NCBI GenBank assembly: GCA_030686995.1
Contig: CM060680.1
Location: forward strand, 77,946,616 to 78,010,615
Direction of reading: 5' to 3'
DNA: 64,000 nt
DNA from: Artemisia argyi
Taxonomy: Eukaryota > Streptophyta > Magnoliopsida > Asterales > Asteraceae
In this document: piece after piece, positions 21,752 to 34,365 of the stretch
Numbering within the stretch: the stretch's first letter is position 1
Layout of the letters: the number at the start of each line of letters is the position of its first letter
Notes under the pieces: model-generated
The model's database searches: none
Seen by the model: the letters and a program-made list of their open reading frames with translations, nothing else
What the model was told of the DNA's origin: nothing
Made by a program: the position numbers and the translations under genes

Positions 21752-22120
21752 ATAAATCACTTGCATTCTCAAGATTTTTACTATAACGAAAAGGGAGGGA
21801 AGTCAAGTAAAAGGATGGAGAATCTAAATTATATTGAAACAATTTCTTCCACCCAAAAATGAGTTGAAAGTCAAGTAAATAATTATGAAGTGTTTCTACT
21901 ATTTTTGAAGACAACAATGTTTACAAATCTAGTGTATCAATATTTAGGGAGAGATTGTTATAGCAAGAAATACGGATAAGTTATAAGATTTGTATTTGTA
22001 TGGCTTCATTACTAGTATAAAGACTAGAGTTGTATGTTTATCTATTTTACTTGTATAAATATCTCCTCAAGTCTCACTTGAGGGGCGTGTGTCATAATAA
22101 TAAAGTTTACATTTCCTACA
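21752..22120 (+). mobile_element. Ty1/copia 3' end remnant: polypurine tract and short LTR
   Basis: A purine tract at 21945-21954 (AGGGAGAGAT-like) is followed immediately by TGTTATAGCAAG at 21956, the layout of a copia polypurine tract and 3' LTR start. Within the candidate LTR (21956-22120) lie TATAAAT and a CAAGTCTCACTTG inverted repeat, and it ends CTACA. Upstream to 21752 only decayed sequence is seen. The right border is uncertain. Confidence 0.5.
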
Positions 22121-22219
22121 CCACTTTCTTCGATGTACTGCACAACCAATCCCATGTGTCGAACTAAAGCAATCATCCTTCAACATCCTGTTGACCTTCT
22201 CAAAAACATGTCTCAAAGT

Positions 22220-22585
22220 TCATGTGTCGAACTTAGCTATTTCATCCATTCTCATAAATCTCTTCTCAAGTATATCATTTACGTAAACGATACCAAGATG
22301 ATACTGAGGATGCTCATAACATTTCCATGAACGAAGCTTGTGCAATCCTGGGAATACGAGTGTAGGAGCAATGAGGTTTATCCTTTTCTGATAACTTTCC
22401 ACACCCATATGAAAGTCCTCGACATGCACTACTATGGACTTTGATCTTATAAATATCTTCATTGATTTTATTATGTCATTATCAATGCCTTTCTTGTTGT
22501 AGCAGTTCGTACGTCTATGGTTGATATCCTCTATGTAATGTGGATGAAGGTTCATATAGTCGGCTTCTGAGAATTTGTAGTTCAA
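22220..22585 (-). pseudogene. Fragment of a retroelement-associated protein (GVESYQK-type)
   Basis: An open frame of about 120 codons with no ATG at its start. The pattern VEDFHMGVESYQKRIN followed, about 40 residues later, by FMRMDEIAKF matches a segment I know from many predicted Asteraceae retrotransposon polyproteins (ED-x-x-x-GVESYQ...N, then RxDE). Its precise position in the element is unclear to me. Both ends are cut, so this is a decayed fragment. Confidence 0.5.
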
Positions 22586-22803
22586 ATCGCCATCTCTTCA
22601 TGCATAAAAGTCAACAAACGTATCTACTGGGTCTAATTTCGACCCAAATGTCTCTAACAAGTATTTAAACATAAACTAGCCTAATTAATTTAGTCTTTGA
22701 TAAGGATCGGGGAGAACAACACTCATTGATAAGGATCAGAGAGTAAAAGACCCTTTGATTCAAATCAGAGGTCTTACTCTATGATGGTTATCAAAGAGTG
22801 TAA

Positions 22804-22882
22804 CTCACTGATAGTGATCAGTGAATGTAGCTCACTGATAGTCATCAGTGAATGTAACTCACTAATAAGAGATATCAGTGAG
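22804..22882. repeat. Three tandem near-palindromic hairpin units of about 27 bp
   Basis: CTCACTGAT-AGTG-ATCAGTGA at 22804-22824, CTCACTGAT-AGTC-ATCAGTGA at 22832-22851, and a weaker third unit ending CAGTGAG at 22882. Related GATAAGGATC words precede them from about 22697. Confidence 0.85.
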
Positions 22883-22952
22883 AGTTGTATAATCAACAGT
22901 CAAGCTTTAGGGATGTCGAAGACCAACTAAAGAATCACTTTAAAACTAATAC

Positions 22953-25900
22953 TGTTATGACCCAAAATTATCACTTCACACAGACAAATAATTTAGAGAG
23001 AGATAGATAGAATTCTAGAGAGAGAAATAGGTAGAGAGAGGTGGAGAGAACTATGTGTAAATAAGCCTTTGATTAATGAACTCCTGATGAGTGTCTAAAT
23101 ACTCATCATTTTATACTAATCTGAGCTGCCAAAACATCCAAAAACACTCAAATATGCATCATAATACTTAAAATATCTTAGAAGTGTGTTTTATATGTTT
23201 CAAATGCAAAATAATCAAAAACAGATAAAAAAACGAACAAAGTTTGCATAATTGGCAGTTTCAGTCCCTCAAGTTTCATAAATTGGCAAAACTAGTCCCT
23301 GAAGGTTTAAAATGAATAAAAAGTCAACTTTAGTCCATGGGAAGTCAAACATGTTCACAAATAGTCTCTGGATGAAAGTTTACACAAAATGGCAACTTTT
23401 ACCCCTCAAGTTTCAAAATTGGCAAAATTAGTCCCTGGGTGTTTAAATAATGGAATTTATCAAAATACACCTTTGTACTATTCATAACTTACAAATTGGA
23501 ACATTTTGATAACTTTTGGGTATTTACATGTTTAACCCTTCTAAAATCAGAAAATGACATAAATGGTCCTTGGTTTTGTAAAAAGGGAAAAATATGCAAA
23601 TATGGTCCTTGTATTATCTAATATTGCAGGTTTAGTCCTTTTGACAACTTTGGTAAAATTACATTACAGGCCCCCAACTTTCAAAAGTTACAATTTTTGG
23701 TCCTTGTGATTTTTACAATACAAACCAAACGGATCACCCTTAATTTATCATAACCCAAAAACAAGCACCCCACTTTTACTAGTCCACCCAATCCCTTACC
23801 CAAATATAAACCTGATCCAGCCATTTCCCTAAGCCCAACTCCCACAAGCCCATTTCCCATATTTTGATAATAAACGGGGTCAAACCCCCGGTCAAACAAA
23901 CCACCCTTTCCCCTTTCTTCCCCCCAAAACCACCCCACACTCACAGACCAATACCACCAGTGGTTTCACTACCCCCCACTTGCTCCACCACCCTTATCCC
24001 TCCAATCACACCTTCCAATGAACCAATCATATCACCCCCCCCCCCTATGGCATCCTTCACAGACCCAATTGGTCAAATACACGTTTTCCCGCCAAATTGA
24101 TAAAGGGGACAAGACTCATCCAATTAAGGATATTTTTGGTGGGATATGATCAGAGGGACCCACACACCTCATAGGGTCAATAAATAGAAGAGAGAAGCAG
24201 AATGGAAGAGTGTTAGATTAGTTTAGAATAGCTTAGTGTCGTATTAGTGTAATTTCAATCTTTCAGTTGTATTTTCAATTAAAATAACTTGTACCCAGTT
24301 AATTTCATGTAATTCAAACTTTATTTCAAGTTAATTTCAAGTTTTAGTTACTAAATTCAAATTTGCAGATTTCAAATGAATTTGACAAATTCATTTGAAA
24401 CTTGTTAATGTTGATCTTTCTTATTCCTTAAGCTCAAATCAGTTACCTTGTAAGCTTTTTGAAGTTTTTTAAATCATTTGGAGGACATATCATTCAGTTT
24501 ACTAAAAAAAATAGTTAAAAATCAAGAAAAGTATAAATTCAAAAGTCATCAGAGAAGGATAAGCAAAGAAGCAGGGTGAAAGATGGATTGCATTTGGTAT
24601 TAGAGACCTCATGGGTGGTCAATAGGATTGATTCTGGTTCCTTGTTCTAGTCCTCAGTTTGGATAAGCAATCTTGTAAGGATTTTTGTTACTTTTCTAGT
24701 TCTACTGTTCATGGCTTATTAACTGTTCAATTAGGCTTATTTATGCTTGCTATTCCATATTAGATTGATGCAAATCAGTTTCTTAGGTTAATTTGGTCAT
24801 ATGCTTTGAAAACATTTGAAAACAGTCCAAAAAGGAGTGTTTGGTTTAAGTTTGTCTTGGTGTTAGAATCTGTTTTATGTGTTGTTTTTTGGTTTGTGCA
24901 TGTCCCTTTAGGTTCTAATAGGTCACTTCAGTTATAAAACATAAGTGTTATTCTTGAAAAAGTCAAAACACCCCTTGATTCACTTTGACAGTTAACTGTC
25001 AAGGTTTTTGGGTTTCCAATCTTACCCATTTTAACTAAATGATGTCATTCTAGCTTAATTCACCCTTAGTATCACTTAATACATCAATCTAAGCTAGTTA
25101 GATCCAATCAAAGTTGGGAAAAGTCAAAGTTATAAGTTTTTCTTAAAAGTCAATTTGCATGATTTCAGATTTTTCCCAAAGTTCAAGTAATTGTTATGAT
25201 TTATGTGAATTGATTGAGGCCTTGAAACTTGTTGATATTTGTTTTCTATCAGCTCAATTTTATGTTCCTAGCATCCTTACATTTTTGTGATTTTTGTACT
25301 GGGCCCCACACAACCCCAAAATCACTTGCAGGGCTGCTACATCCCCTGTATCAGCAGCACCCAGCCCATCACCACCACTTTGGTGGTGATTTCTGGTCAT
25401 CCTAGTGGGCCCCAATGCCTCCATTTTAGTTCATTCAACCCCCTCCTACCAAGCTCCATTAGTTGACCATTTGTTTGACCATAAGACCCCTGGGCCCCAC
25501 TTGGAATCAATCACCAAACCTGTCCCATTTTCAGTCAAGTATCAAGTTCCAAGTGCTTATTTGTTGGCTTATTTACTTATTCAGTGGTCCCCTCTAGCTT
25601 TTTCTTGCTTAAACATGTTCAAATAAGTCAAGTGAACCAGAATTAATCATTGTGCGTCCCATTTGATCTCATTTGAGCTTATTTTCCCCTTGGTCAACAA
25701 AAGTCAACTGTTTGGCTTATTTCTTTCCATAGTGCTTATTTTTAGTTTACAAAAAAGTTGTTTTTACAAAAGTTTGTTCTTTTTAGGTGTAAAATAAGTT
25801 TCCAAAAGAAAATTCCAAAAAATCAAATTTAATTTTAAGTGATAGTTTCTATTTAATGTAATTTAAATTTTATTTTTTATTTTTAGATTTTTATTAAGAA

Positions 25901-26801
25901 CTTAGCCTTTTTATATTTTTCTTAAATACCTTTTATATTAAAGTAATTTTAGTAAATTTTTCAGATTTTTATTTTGCTATTTAGTATTTATTAGAATTAA
26001 TATTAGTTTTATTAATAATTAATTAATAATTAAGTTTTAAATAAGCATAATTAGTTTTTATTAAGTAAGACCTAGTTTTTATATGTTTCCTAGCTTTTAA
26101 ATGTTATAAAATAGTTTTATAAATTTTTCCATAATTTTCTAAGTTAATTTAGTATTATTCGTAATTTAAATAAGTTTAAATAGTTTAATTAAGATAATTA
26201 GTAATTAGTTAATATAAAATTTACAAAAAGACAAAAATACATATTTTTAGTTTTAAAATTAGTATTTAGTTATTTTATAATTTTAGAAATTTTATTTTCA
26301 TTTTTCTAGTACTTAAATAATATTATATTGTATTTAAGTTATTTAAATATTAATAATTAGTAATTAATTAATATTAAATAATTAATTAGTGTGAAAATTA
26401 ATTTTCTTTTTCTAAAAATTTTCTTTTATCTTTTAGTTTGTAAAAAAGTCATTTTCACCCCTGGGGGTTTTCAGATTTCAGTTTTCACTTTTTATTTTGT
26501 ACGTTATTTAAAACGTGAACGTACGCGTTTTAAGTTTTAAACGTTTCTGGTTTTTCTTAATTTCAAAGTCTTGTTCATATAGCTTATTTAAGCTATTCCT
26601 TTGTAGATTCCTTAGTTAAATCACTCACAAACCCATTTCTGTCTAAATTCACCCGATCACAAACCCGTTTGATAACCATCCACACCTCGTCGGGACATAA
26701 CGACCCGGGGAAACACTATACTTCCGCGGAGCATTGACTCTAGGCCTTTGACCTTGTTGACCATCACCTGGTCAATTTAGTTGACCGTTTGGAGCCGATC
26801 A
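22953..26801 (+). repeat. 3.8-kb LTR-like A/T-rich repeat, related to the Athila LTR and to 41117-45593
   Basis: Starts near TGTTATGACCC and ends near CCGATCA; both borders are approximate. It shares repeated 'AGTCCCTGAAG/GGTCCTTG' phrases near the start, very A/T-rich GCTTATT-containing middle sequence, an ACGTACG-containing block (about 26510-26545) and a final block with ACGACCCGGGGAAACAC. The final block is repeated at 45490 and, inverted, at 41202. Length equals that of the Athila LTR at 5482-9291. No long ORF is supported inside. Confidence 0.5.
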
Positions 26802-26965
26802 ACTCCCACACCCTCCTAACAAGCCTAGGAGGGTTTATATATTTCTTGGACCCTTAATGGGTTGAGCCTTTAAGGCTTTACATTAAATACTTGAACTAGC
26901 ACTATTACTAACTATTACACGTTAACCTAATACATTACTTGTTGACTCACTAATGATCGTCAGTT

Positions 26966-27084
26966 TTAATGCTAAAAATCTCCCCCTAAAGGACGATCAT
27001 TGAGATCTCTCTTTGTTTACATAAATGATCAACACTTCTAATGCTAGCAATCTCCCCCTAAGGGTGATCATTGAGATCTCTCTT
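26966..27084 (-). repeat. Duplicated polypurine-tract-like segment, period 72
   Basis: On the minus strand AGGGGGAGATT occurs twice, within two copies of a segment of about 47 bp (26966-27012 and 27038-27084). Each is followed by an 'AGCATT...GATCATT' stretch. This tract is typical immediately before copia 3' LTRs. Confidence 0.75.
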
Positions 27085-29324
27085 TTGTGACATTGATCTT
27101 TGATCTTTGAAGCTTGTTGTCTTTGAACTTTGAGTCTTGTTGTGTGATAGTTTTGCTAGTTCCTTTGTTCCAATCATGCTTTGTGTTCTTTAGAATAATC
27201 TCTTGATCTTTTCTTGCCTTTGATCAACATTTTCAAATATTGGTATCTTTGCGTCTTTTCCAACATGCTCATACTTTGTTTGACTTTAAATCTTTGTGAA
27301 GTTCTCTTTTCTTTGACTTTAACCTTTATTTCTTTAGTTTGTAGATTATTTGACTTTGACTTAGAAATGTTCTGAACTTTGCTTTGCTTTGATCTTTGAA
27401 GAGAGCTTTACAGGGTATGAGCATGTGGATCCTTGAGTGATGGTAATGGTCTTTCTACAAGGAACATTCATCAGTACCTGCATAAAACAGTTAGTAATAA
27501 AATATCCGGTTCTTACATGTTCGGAATTAGAGATTGTTAACAGTATAGTGTGAAAACTCTCTCTAATCCTAGCCAAGGCCATTCCTGAATCTGATACCCC
27601 CGAAAGGGTTTACAAGATCCACCGAAGTACATCAATGATTCAGGTGAGTTGCTGGAGATCACCCCACAATTGTAGAATGTTTGAAACATAGTAACCATCA
27701 TGATAGATAAGGCAAGATCCGTAGATCATATAAGACTCTTATACTACTTGTGTCCTATTTGGCAAACATAAGTGTATTCATAGGAAGTGTATCCTAAGAG
27801 ATCTTTTAATGAATCTCATGGCTCTAGACTCGATTAAGTGCGTTTTGGTTTTAGTCGTCGGAGGCATGGAGCAGAGTGCCACCTTTTCAATATCAACACA
27901 TCTCAGAGTGAGAGGTCGATAGATTATGCAAGGTTCTCCGTGAGAAATGAAACAAATATCTTTTAAGAGATACCTGAGTGGCTAGGAGGTTAAGTGTAGT
28001 GCGTCACTGGGTCCATGACGTCTTGTCTTCAATACTGATGTAACCATTGTAACAACCAGTAGCATATGTATTGAACCCGGTTTTTGCCCTAAGGTTGAAC
28101 ATTTGGAGGGCTATTTCTTTTCACCCTTTCATTAACTTTTCTTTTTAATTCTTCAACCCCTTCTTTCTCCTTTCATTTCTTACTCCTTTTTTTTCAGTCA
28201 TACCTAAGGACTTCTAATTCTAATCTATTGGAATTGTCCTTGGGTAGATCCCTCCGGCTCTGGCGGATCATTGGACATAAACCTAACCATAATCACCTTA
28301 TTACTCCATGATTATCCTAGGTTTGTTGATCATATGCCATAAAACCTTTTTGTGAAAATCTCTCAAAGTGTTTATGATTATAAAACATACTTTGTTAACA
28401 CTTCGAGAGTTTTGCATTTTCTTAAATACTCCCCCTTCACATGTGCTTATGTTTTAAAGATAAATTTGCACATGTTGGGTAGAGTTTGCACATTTTTGAA
28501 TTGATTGATGTTCAGTGAACATGACCGATTCGAGACACGCTTACATCACTAGTTAAACTAGCTTGAAATTATTATACCCGTCCTGGTCAAGTCCAAAGAA
28601 AGTCTCTCGAGATGGTACATTCTACTTAGACAAGTCCTATTCAAGACACGCTTACATCACTAGTTAGACTAGCTTGAAGTTATTACCCGTCCAGGACCAG
28701 TCTTTTCGATTAATGACATTTAAGCTTCGGCAATTCATTGGTAATATCTGAGTTGAGCTCTTTTGAGATTCAAGACGATCACATTTTAATCTCATTTTTC
28801 CCCCTCAAAAATAGCATATCCATGGTATTTTTGATACCGATTGATTAAAATCTTTGTTTTTGGATAGCTTATGGGGAGAAATGTATGTTTATTAATTCCA
28901 AATTAGTTTCTTTTGAGCATGACTTTTTGGAACATCTTTTTATTACTCCCCCTAAAAAATATAACATTTTAAATAAATATTTGCTTTTAAGGGTTTGAGG
29001 GAGTAATATCTTGAGCAAAATTTTGAAAAGTTTTGAAAACCTTTGAAACATTTTGAATAAATTATGCTCAAGATTAAGAAGACATTGGTAATCTTTTTGT
29101 GAGAAGTCTTCTTTTTCATTTAGGATTGTCGCAACAAAATTTACAACAGGGTCCTTTCTTTGAAAATTGCGGGTTATGCACTGTTATGTGTACATAAGCC
29201 ATTATGTTTTTAGGATAAGTGCTCAAAAAATATTTAAAAACTTTGTTTTGATTTAAGCACTTTCCTTTCTTTGAAGAACGAGTCCTTAGCTAAAATACTA
29301 AGAAGTCATCATTTTGAAGTTAGA
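27085..29324 (-). other. Non-coding 3' part of the copia-like element
   Basis: No frame of note. It contains a diverged direct repeat at about 28532-28588 and 28643-28696 with core AGACACGCTTACATCACTAG followed by a near-palindrome ACTAGTTARACTAG. The stretch sits where pol should be. Confidence 0.5.
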
Positions 29325-30204
29325 TTAGAAAACAACCTTTGGAACCCATTTAAGCATGGCGCCAACGGGTATATCATATTTTGAAATCCATTTGTAAGTT
29401 GTGTCAATCCGAGACAAAGAAGTTGAATTCCAACGAGGACTAAAAACCGGTGTTTCAATTTGAAATAAAGCTCGTGGAATCAACGGTGATTTAAAACTTT
29501 TTTGCTTTTGAAAGTTGTTTGAGAAACCCAATGTCTCTCTTGGAGTTTTAAAACTTGAAAAGAAGTTTTCCATCCACTGTTGAAACTCGGCGTTTCATTT
29601 CGAAAATTCATTTTTGAGATGAATGGAAACCTTCCAGAATTTGGATTTTTCAAAGCATAGCAATTCTTTTGTTGTAGCAGAGGCATTTCAGGGTATGAAT
29701 ATTTCAAATATTTTGAACGGCTTTGCTTTGATTTCCACACTGGCGTTACAGGAGTAAAACAAGAGTATGGAGTTTGAGAATCTTGATTCTTTTCTTTGAG
29801 AGAACTTGTATTTGAAGCCTTTTGAGGAGTAAATGTTTCAGAAAAATTCAGTCTCTTTGAAAACTTCCTTCCTTTTTGCAAAGAATAGGTTGTAAACTGA
29901 GAAACCCTTTTTAAAAATGGTTTTGAAGATTCACCCGTGTAAACCTTCTCTGAAACACTTACTTGTGGTTTAGACTCATTTGAAACTTGAGATTTTCCAT
30001 TTGACCAGTTAAGAACATCAAACTTTCCTTTTAAGGCATTGTATGAAGTTCTCAAATCAGTGTATTGTTTTTGAAGAGAAAGATGATCTGATGTTTTTCA
30101 TGCAAAGAAGCATTTTGATTTTCAAGATGTGAAAAAAAATTCTTTATTTGTCTGTTTCGATTGAAAAATCATTTTTGGCATCACCAAAATCCTTGGTTTG
30201 TTTT
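29325..30204 (-). pseudogene. C-terminal gag part of the copia-like element
   Basis: Two overlapping minus-strand frames (30055-29480 and 29573-29325) encode basic, Ser/Phe-rich sequence: KPFLKRVSQFTTYSLQKGRK, TPYSCFTPVTPVWKSKQSRS, SGRFPFISKMN, PRWNSTSLSRIDTTYKW. I know this type of sequence from Asteraceae copia gag-pol predictions, ahead of the protease. A frameshift separates the frames near 29500. Read backwards, the frame meets the inserted LTR at 30204. Confidence 0.55.
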
Positions 30205-31624
30205 TGATGCGTAGGGATTGCACCAGGCTTTACCTCTCGAGGGATCTCGAGAAGCTTACAACCCCCACCAGGAAGTGTACCTGATCGATGTAGTATAGTA
30301 TAATGACAAGTACCGGGGGATTGATCGTTCAGCTAGGAATAGTGTCGCTAGGATTAGAAAACCTAAAGACTAGGTCTAGAGATGAGGGATGATTCTTTTT
30401 GTATTTTTTAGTTTTTATAAAAGCAAATAAAAATCTCGGGTTTGAAAGAGTTGGGCGGAATTAGTTTGCTAGTCAACTAACCCAATTACTAAGATGCAAT
30501 CAAAATAAAATACTAAAAATGAAAATAAACTAAATTATACTAAAGGTGTGAGCAATATATGGGAGAATTGTGTTTACTTAGATTTCACTACTCCCTAGAT
30601 ATCTTTTACAGGTTAATTACTTGTTACAGTTGCGTGGATGACGGATTGTATTCCTTAATACCATTCATGGGGTGGCGTACTTACTTCCCCAATCCTATAA
30701 GCGCCTACTTCACTCCTATGTCGAGCCGGCTAAGAAGCTCCTAACATGGGATCATTAGAATTTGCTCACGCATTAAATACAACCAATAAAACCTAGTACA
30801 CATCGGTTCATGTTTCTTAAGACGTTCAAGCATGTTACACAATGGAGGTCTGCCAGTTTTCTTAAGCCTAACATTGAAATCATTCATCCATTACAACTAT
30901 AAACAAGCAATCAACCTATAATTAACATCTAGGTTTCATTACATCTAAGCAAACACATGATAGATCTAGCCTAGCATGTTGAAATCAAGACAAGCATAAG
31001 ATATATTCAAACAACACATAGACATATTGAATGAATTGAAAGAGGACTTATCTCAATTGAACATGAAAGGTTTTAAGGGGTGAAAACCCTTGAAAATACA
31101 GTAAAAAACGACCTAGGGTTTATTAGGTTCGACCCTAGTATTCTCCACACAAGTTCCTCCCTTAATGAATGAAAAATAGAAAACTATATATAGATTCTGA
31201 AAGGTGACGGCGTCAAGAACAAATTTCTGACGTCGTCATCTCGCCGCCAAATAATTTCTCGAACTGCCTAGATCTGGGTTTGACGCCGTCATGTGTATTC
31301 CAATTGCAGGCCGTCACCAAAAATACTCTTGACGCCCTTCTCTTGACGCCTTCAGGTTTTCTCTGGGTCGTCATGGATTTCACCCCTGTCGTCGTCACAT
31401 TTTTCCTCTTTACGCCGTCAAGTACTGTTCTCAGCATGGAAAATTAAGTCTTTGCCGTTTTCTTCACTTTTATGCTCCAAAAACGTCCAAAATGCTTCCT
31501 TTTTCCAGAATTCACTCCCAAAGTACCTAAAATCACAAATGGAACGATTTAGGGCAATATTTGATCAAATAAATTCAATTCCGGGCTTAAATGACCCCCT
31601 AAAAATGATTCATTTTTCGCCTCA
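30205..31624 (-). repeat. Solo LTR inserted in the copia gag (same family as 34366-35805)
   Basis: 1420 bp, the inverted counterpart of the LTR at 34366-35805 (1440 bp). Both carry, in order on their own strand, AGGGGGTCATTT, GCATTTTGGACGTTTTTGGA, TGACGNCGTCA arrays, a TATATATA box, and the CCGGTACTTG...CTGGTG block near the end; both finish ACGCATCA. The copia coiled-coil frame resumes on both sides (QSHLFEEKKYVLQ side and KFDVLNWSNGK side), showing insertion into gag. No internal region is present. A clear 5-bp target duplication is not visible (GTTTT against TTAGT), so recombination between elements is possible. Confidence 0.8.
31205..31410. promoter_or_regulatory. Cluster of TGACGNCGTCA palindromes in the solo LTR U3
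   Basis: Exact 11-mers start at 31205, 31228 and 31281. Degenerate forms (TGACGCCTTCA, TTACGCCGTCA and others) recur every 20-50 bp up to about 31410. Each is a pair of inverted TGACG half-sites, the core recognised by plant bZIP factors. Confidence 0.6.
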
Positions 31625-34365
31625 TTAGTTGTGCAATCGTCTTTTCCAATTCAACAATTTTCCTTTGAAGCACATATTTTTTTTCTTCAAAAAGATGACT
31701 TTGTGCAATCTGAGAGTCAGATATGTTTAAAATTTGATCCTAAACTCTTGACTGCTTGATTGAATCAAACAAGTTTTTGTAAGTCTATTTCAAATGCTCG
31801 TTTCTTTTTGTAATGATGCCACAACATGTTCCAACTCAATATTTTTTGTATCAAGTTCATCAAGATCAAACTTGATTTTGGCATCATCACAAATTTTTTC
31901 TAAAATATTTTCTTTTCCTTTAAGCACCGATGTCAAAGAATTTTCCGAAATCTTTTTTTCATTCTTGTCTTGCAATTTTAGTTGGAAAGAGATACTTTGT
32001 ACTTCGAGTTTTACAAGATCTTTTTCAAACTGAGTAGTTCTTTTTGACAATTCATCTTTGACATCAGCTACTTCTTTTGAAAGCTCGGTGATTTTCTTTT
32101 TGAGATAAAGATTTTTATATTTCAAAGAAGATGTTTGTTCAAAATTCATATTCTCATACTCATGACTGATAGATATTGACTTTAATGACTCTGACTCTAT
32201 TTGATTTGTGAAAAAATCTTTTTGAATGTCGAGTATTAAGTATTTTTCATCAAATTTGTCTTCAAGAGAGTGAACGTACTTTAAATCTTCTCTCATTTCA
32301 GTGACAAGATATTTTTCAAAGTGATCAATACTTAAGTTGATATCTTTCACACGAGGTTCAATTTCATCTTTTAAAATCTTTTTTACTTCAATTTTTAGGC
32401 GTAAATCTGATGAAAGAGGTTTAGAGAAACCATTATTGTTGTATTGTTGCTTAACACCAATGACTTTCAACGTTTGCTCAATGTGATGTTTAAGATTACA
32501 AAACTGTTTTCTTGCTCTATTTTGCCATAACCTAGCATCATAAGTAGCAAGTTGAGCTTCTTTGAAATATCTTTTCACATTCGTGTCTTTTCTTTTCAAA
32601 GTTTCTTTTGGTATATCTGTCAATTGTGTACAGCCATACACAAAGCCGTGGTACGAGAATGAGGTTTTTCTTTGATTTACTTTCAAACGTTTTTCCTCTT
32701 CATATTTTTCTTCATCTTTAGAATTAAACAGAACATCAACCTTTTCCCAGTTTTTCAGCATCATACAAACTATGTGTCAACTTTTGCACTTTGTTTAAAA
32801 AACACAGTTTTTCATTTTCCAAATAAGCACTACTCACAAAACAAAATCCAGATGTTTGTTTAGAAATGTCATCATCTTTAGTAGACATCATGTTGAAAGT
32901 CTGAGTAGTCTGTCCCAATTTTCAAAGTTTGTTTTCAAGATCATTTGTTCGTTTTAAAATTCTTGATTATCATTCTGAAGTTTTGTTTTAACAATCTCAA
33001 AATTTGAAGTGGTTTTCTGAAGCCTTGAATTTTCACTTTTTAAATTAGAGTTCTCTTTTAAAAATGCTTCAACCTTTCTATTGTTAAGAACCATTTGTTC
33101 ATCCAGTTTTTGAATGGAACGTTTTTCGAAAAAATAGCTTCTCTATAACCAACTTCAAGTGCTTCTTTTTGTTTTAAAAGTGGTTTGACAGACTCTCCAT
33201 TCATTTCAAACTTCTGAGCTTGAGATATAAGGTTTGATATTTCAATTTCAAGTTCAACTTTGGTTTTGGTTACATTTTCAAAACCTTTTTCCATTTCCTT
33301 AAATCTCTCAAGCTCTTTGGTCAATAAGATATTCGCTTGCTTAGCTTTGCGATTGTCCTCTTTGCACTTTTCAAGTTCATGTTTGAAATTATTGATTAAT
33401 GATATAAATAAGGCACGATCTTGTTTATAAGCAGATCCATCATGTGCAGGCTCACCTCCATTAGGATCCATATCTAGAGTAGCAAGAGTGATATTACTAT
33501 CATTTTGTTCCACCACATATGTGTCACTAACAGACTCAGGATGAGCAGGATGTGTCTGATCATGAGCAAACACATTATCATTCTCATTTGAATGTTGTAC
33601 CATAGCCAATATCTCTTTGTCAGATGAAGGTCGGGTGTGATCATCCTCGGTATCCCAAACAGCTTCATTCCTTTGTGTACCATAAGCATCTGAATCATAC
33701 CTTGGACTATTGCTTTCAACCTGCTGTTATAAAGATGTATCACTGCCCGTGAAAACCAAACTAACATCTGATGTATCACCGTCATTGACTGTTTCCTCTT
33801 CAGTTTGAACCTCATTGTCTATCTCTCTTTCAATCAGCTCAGTTTCCTTTAACTACATTTCTCTTTCAATTAGCTCTTTTTCTTTTAACTGCATATCTTT
33901 TTCATTCTGCTCTCGTTCCCATTTCAGCTTCTCAATTTCATTTAACTCAGCTTCCTCAACATCAAGTATCTTTTCGAGTTCACCCATGTCATTGATGCAT
34001 TTAGTTTTGAAGGTCGTATAGCTTACTGAAAATATTTGGTATAATGCATCGATAAACTCTGACTGGTTTATTATCCAAGGGTTAAATAATCTTTGAAACT
34101 GAGTTTGGATCACTTTTAGGGCTTCCTTGCAGTTACGCGTATGAAGTTGTTCTCCATTAAGTAGCTTTTCAAGTTGATTCAGGTTTTGGATGAGTTTTGC
34201 TTTGAAGTTATGAAATTAGACTCTGATGAAGTATTCAAATGCCTCATCAAACCTTGGTTCATATCTTGATGTATTTATGACCTTCTCAATCTGTGACTTA
34301 AACACTTTAAACGCTTTCTTTGAGTCTATCTCTTTTATTTGCATTTCCTTTTCCATTGTGGTATG
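31625..34365 (-). pseudogene. N-terminal and coiled-coil gag part of the copia-like element
   Basis: Several minus-strand frames follow one another. 34365-34114 starts with ATGGAAAAGG; 34113-33853 includes LFNPWIINQSEFIDALYQ and an acidic-basic coiled coil. Then 33815-33058 holds the Glu/Lys-rich helix LTKELERFKEMEKGFEN, and 32764-31790 holds YGCTQLTDIP, ARLWQNRARKQF and long heptad-like repeats. Stops and frameshifts lie at about 34220, 33850, 33725 and 32940. The Met-Glu-Lys start at 34365 is immediately preceded by the LTR of the next element, so the gag N-terminus is lost or displaced. Confidence 0.55.

Larger units (their letters stand above)
26802..34365 (-). mobile_element. Minus-strand Ty1/copia-like element with coiled-coil gag but no pol, split by a solo LTR
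   Basis: Running right to left are gag pieces (34365-31625), an inserted LTR (31624-30205), the rest of gag (30204-29325), about 2.2 kb without coding signal, and duplicated polypurine-tract-like segments at 26966-27084 before the 3' end. I recognise no protease, integrase, RT or RNase H, which should lie between gag and the polypurine tract. It is therefore a deletion derivative or a non-autonomous family. The copia assignment rests on recognising the gag type and on GGGGGAGATT-type tracts. Confidence 0.55.
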
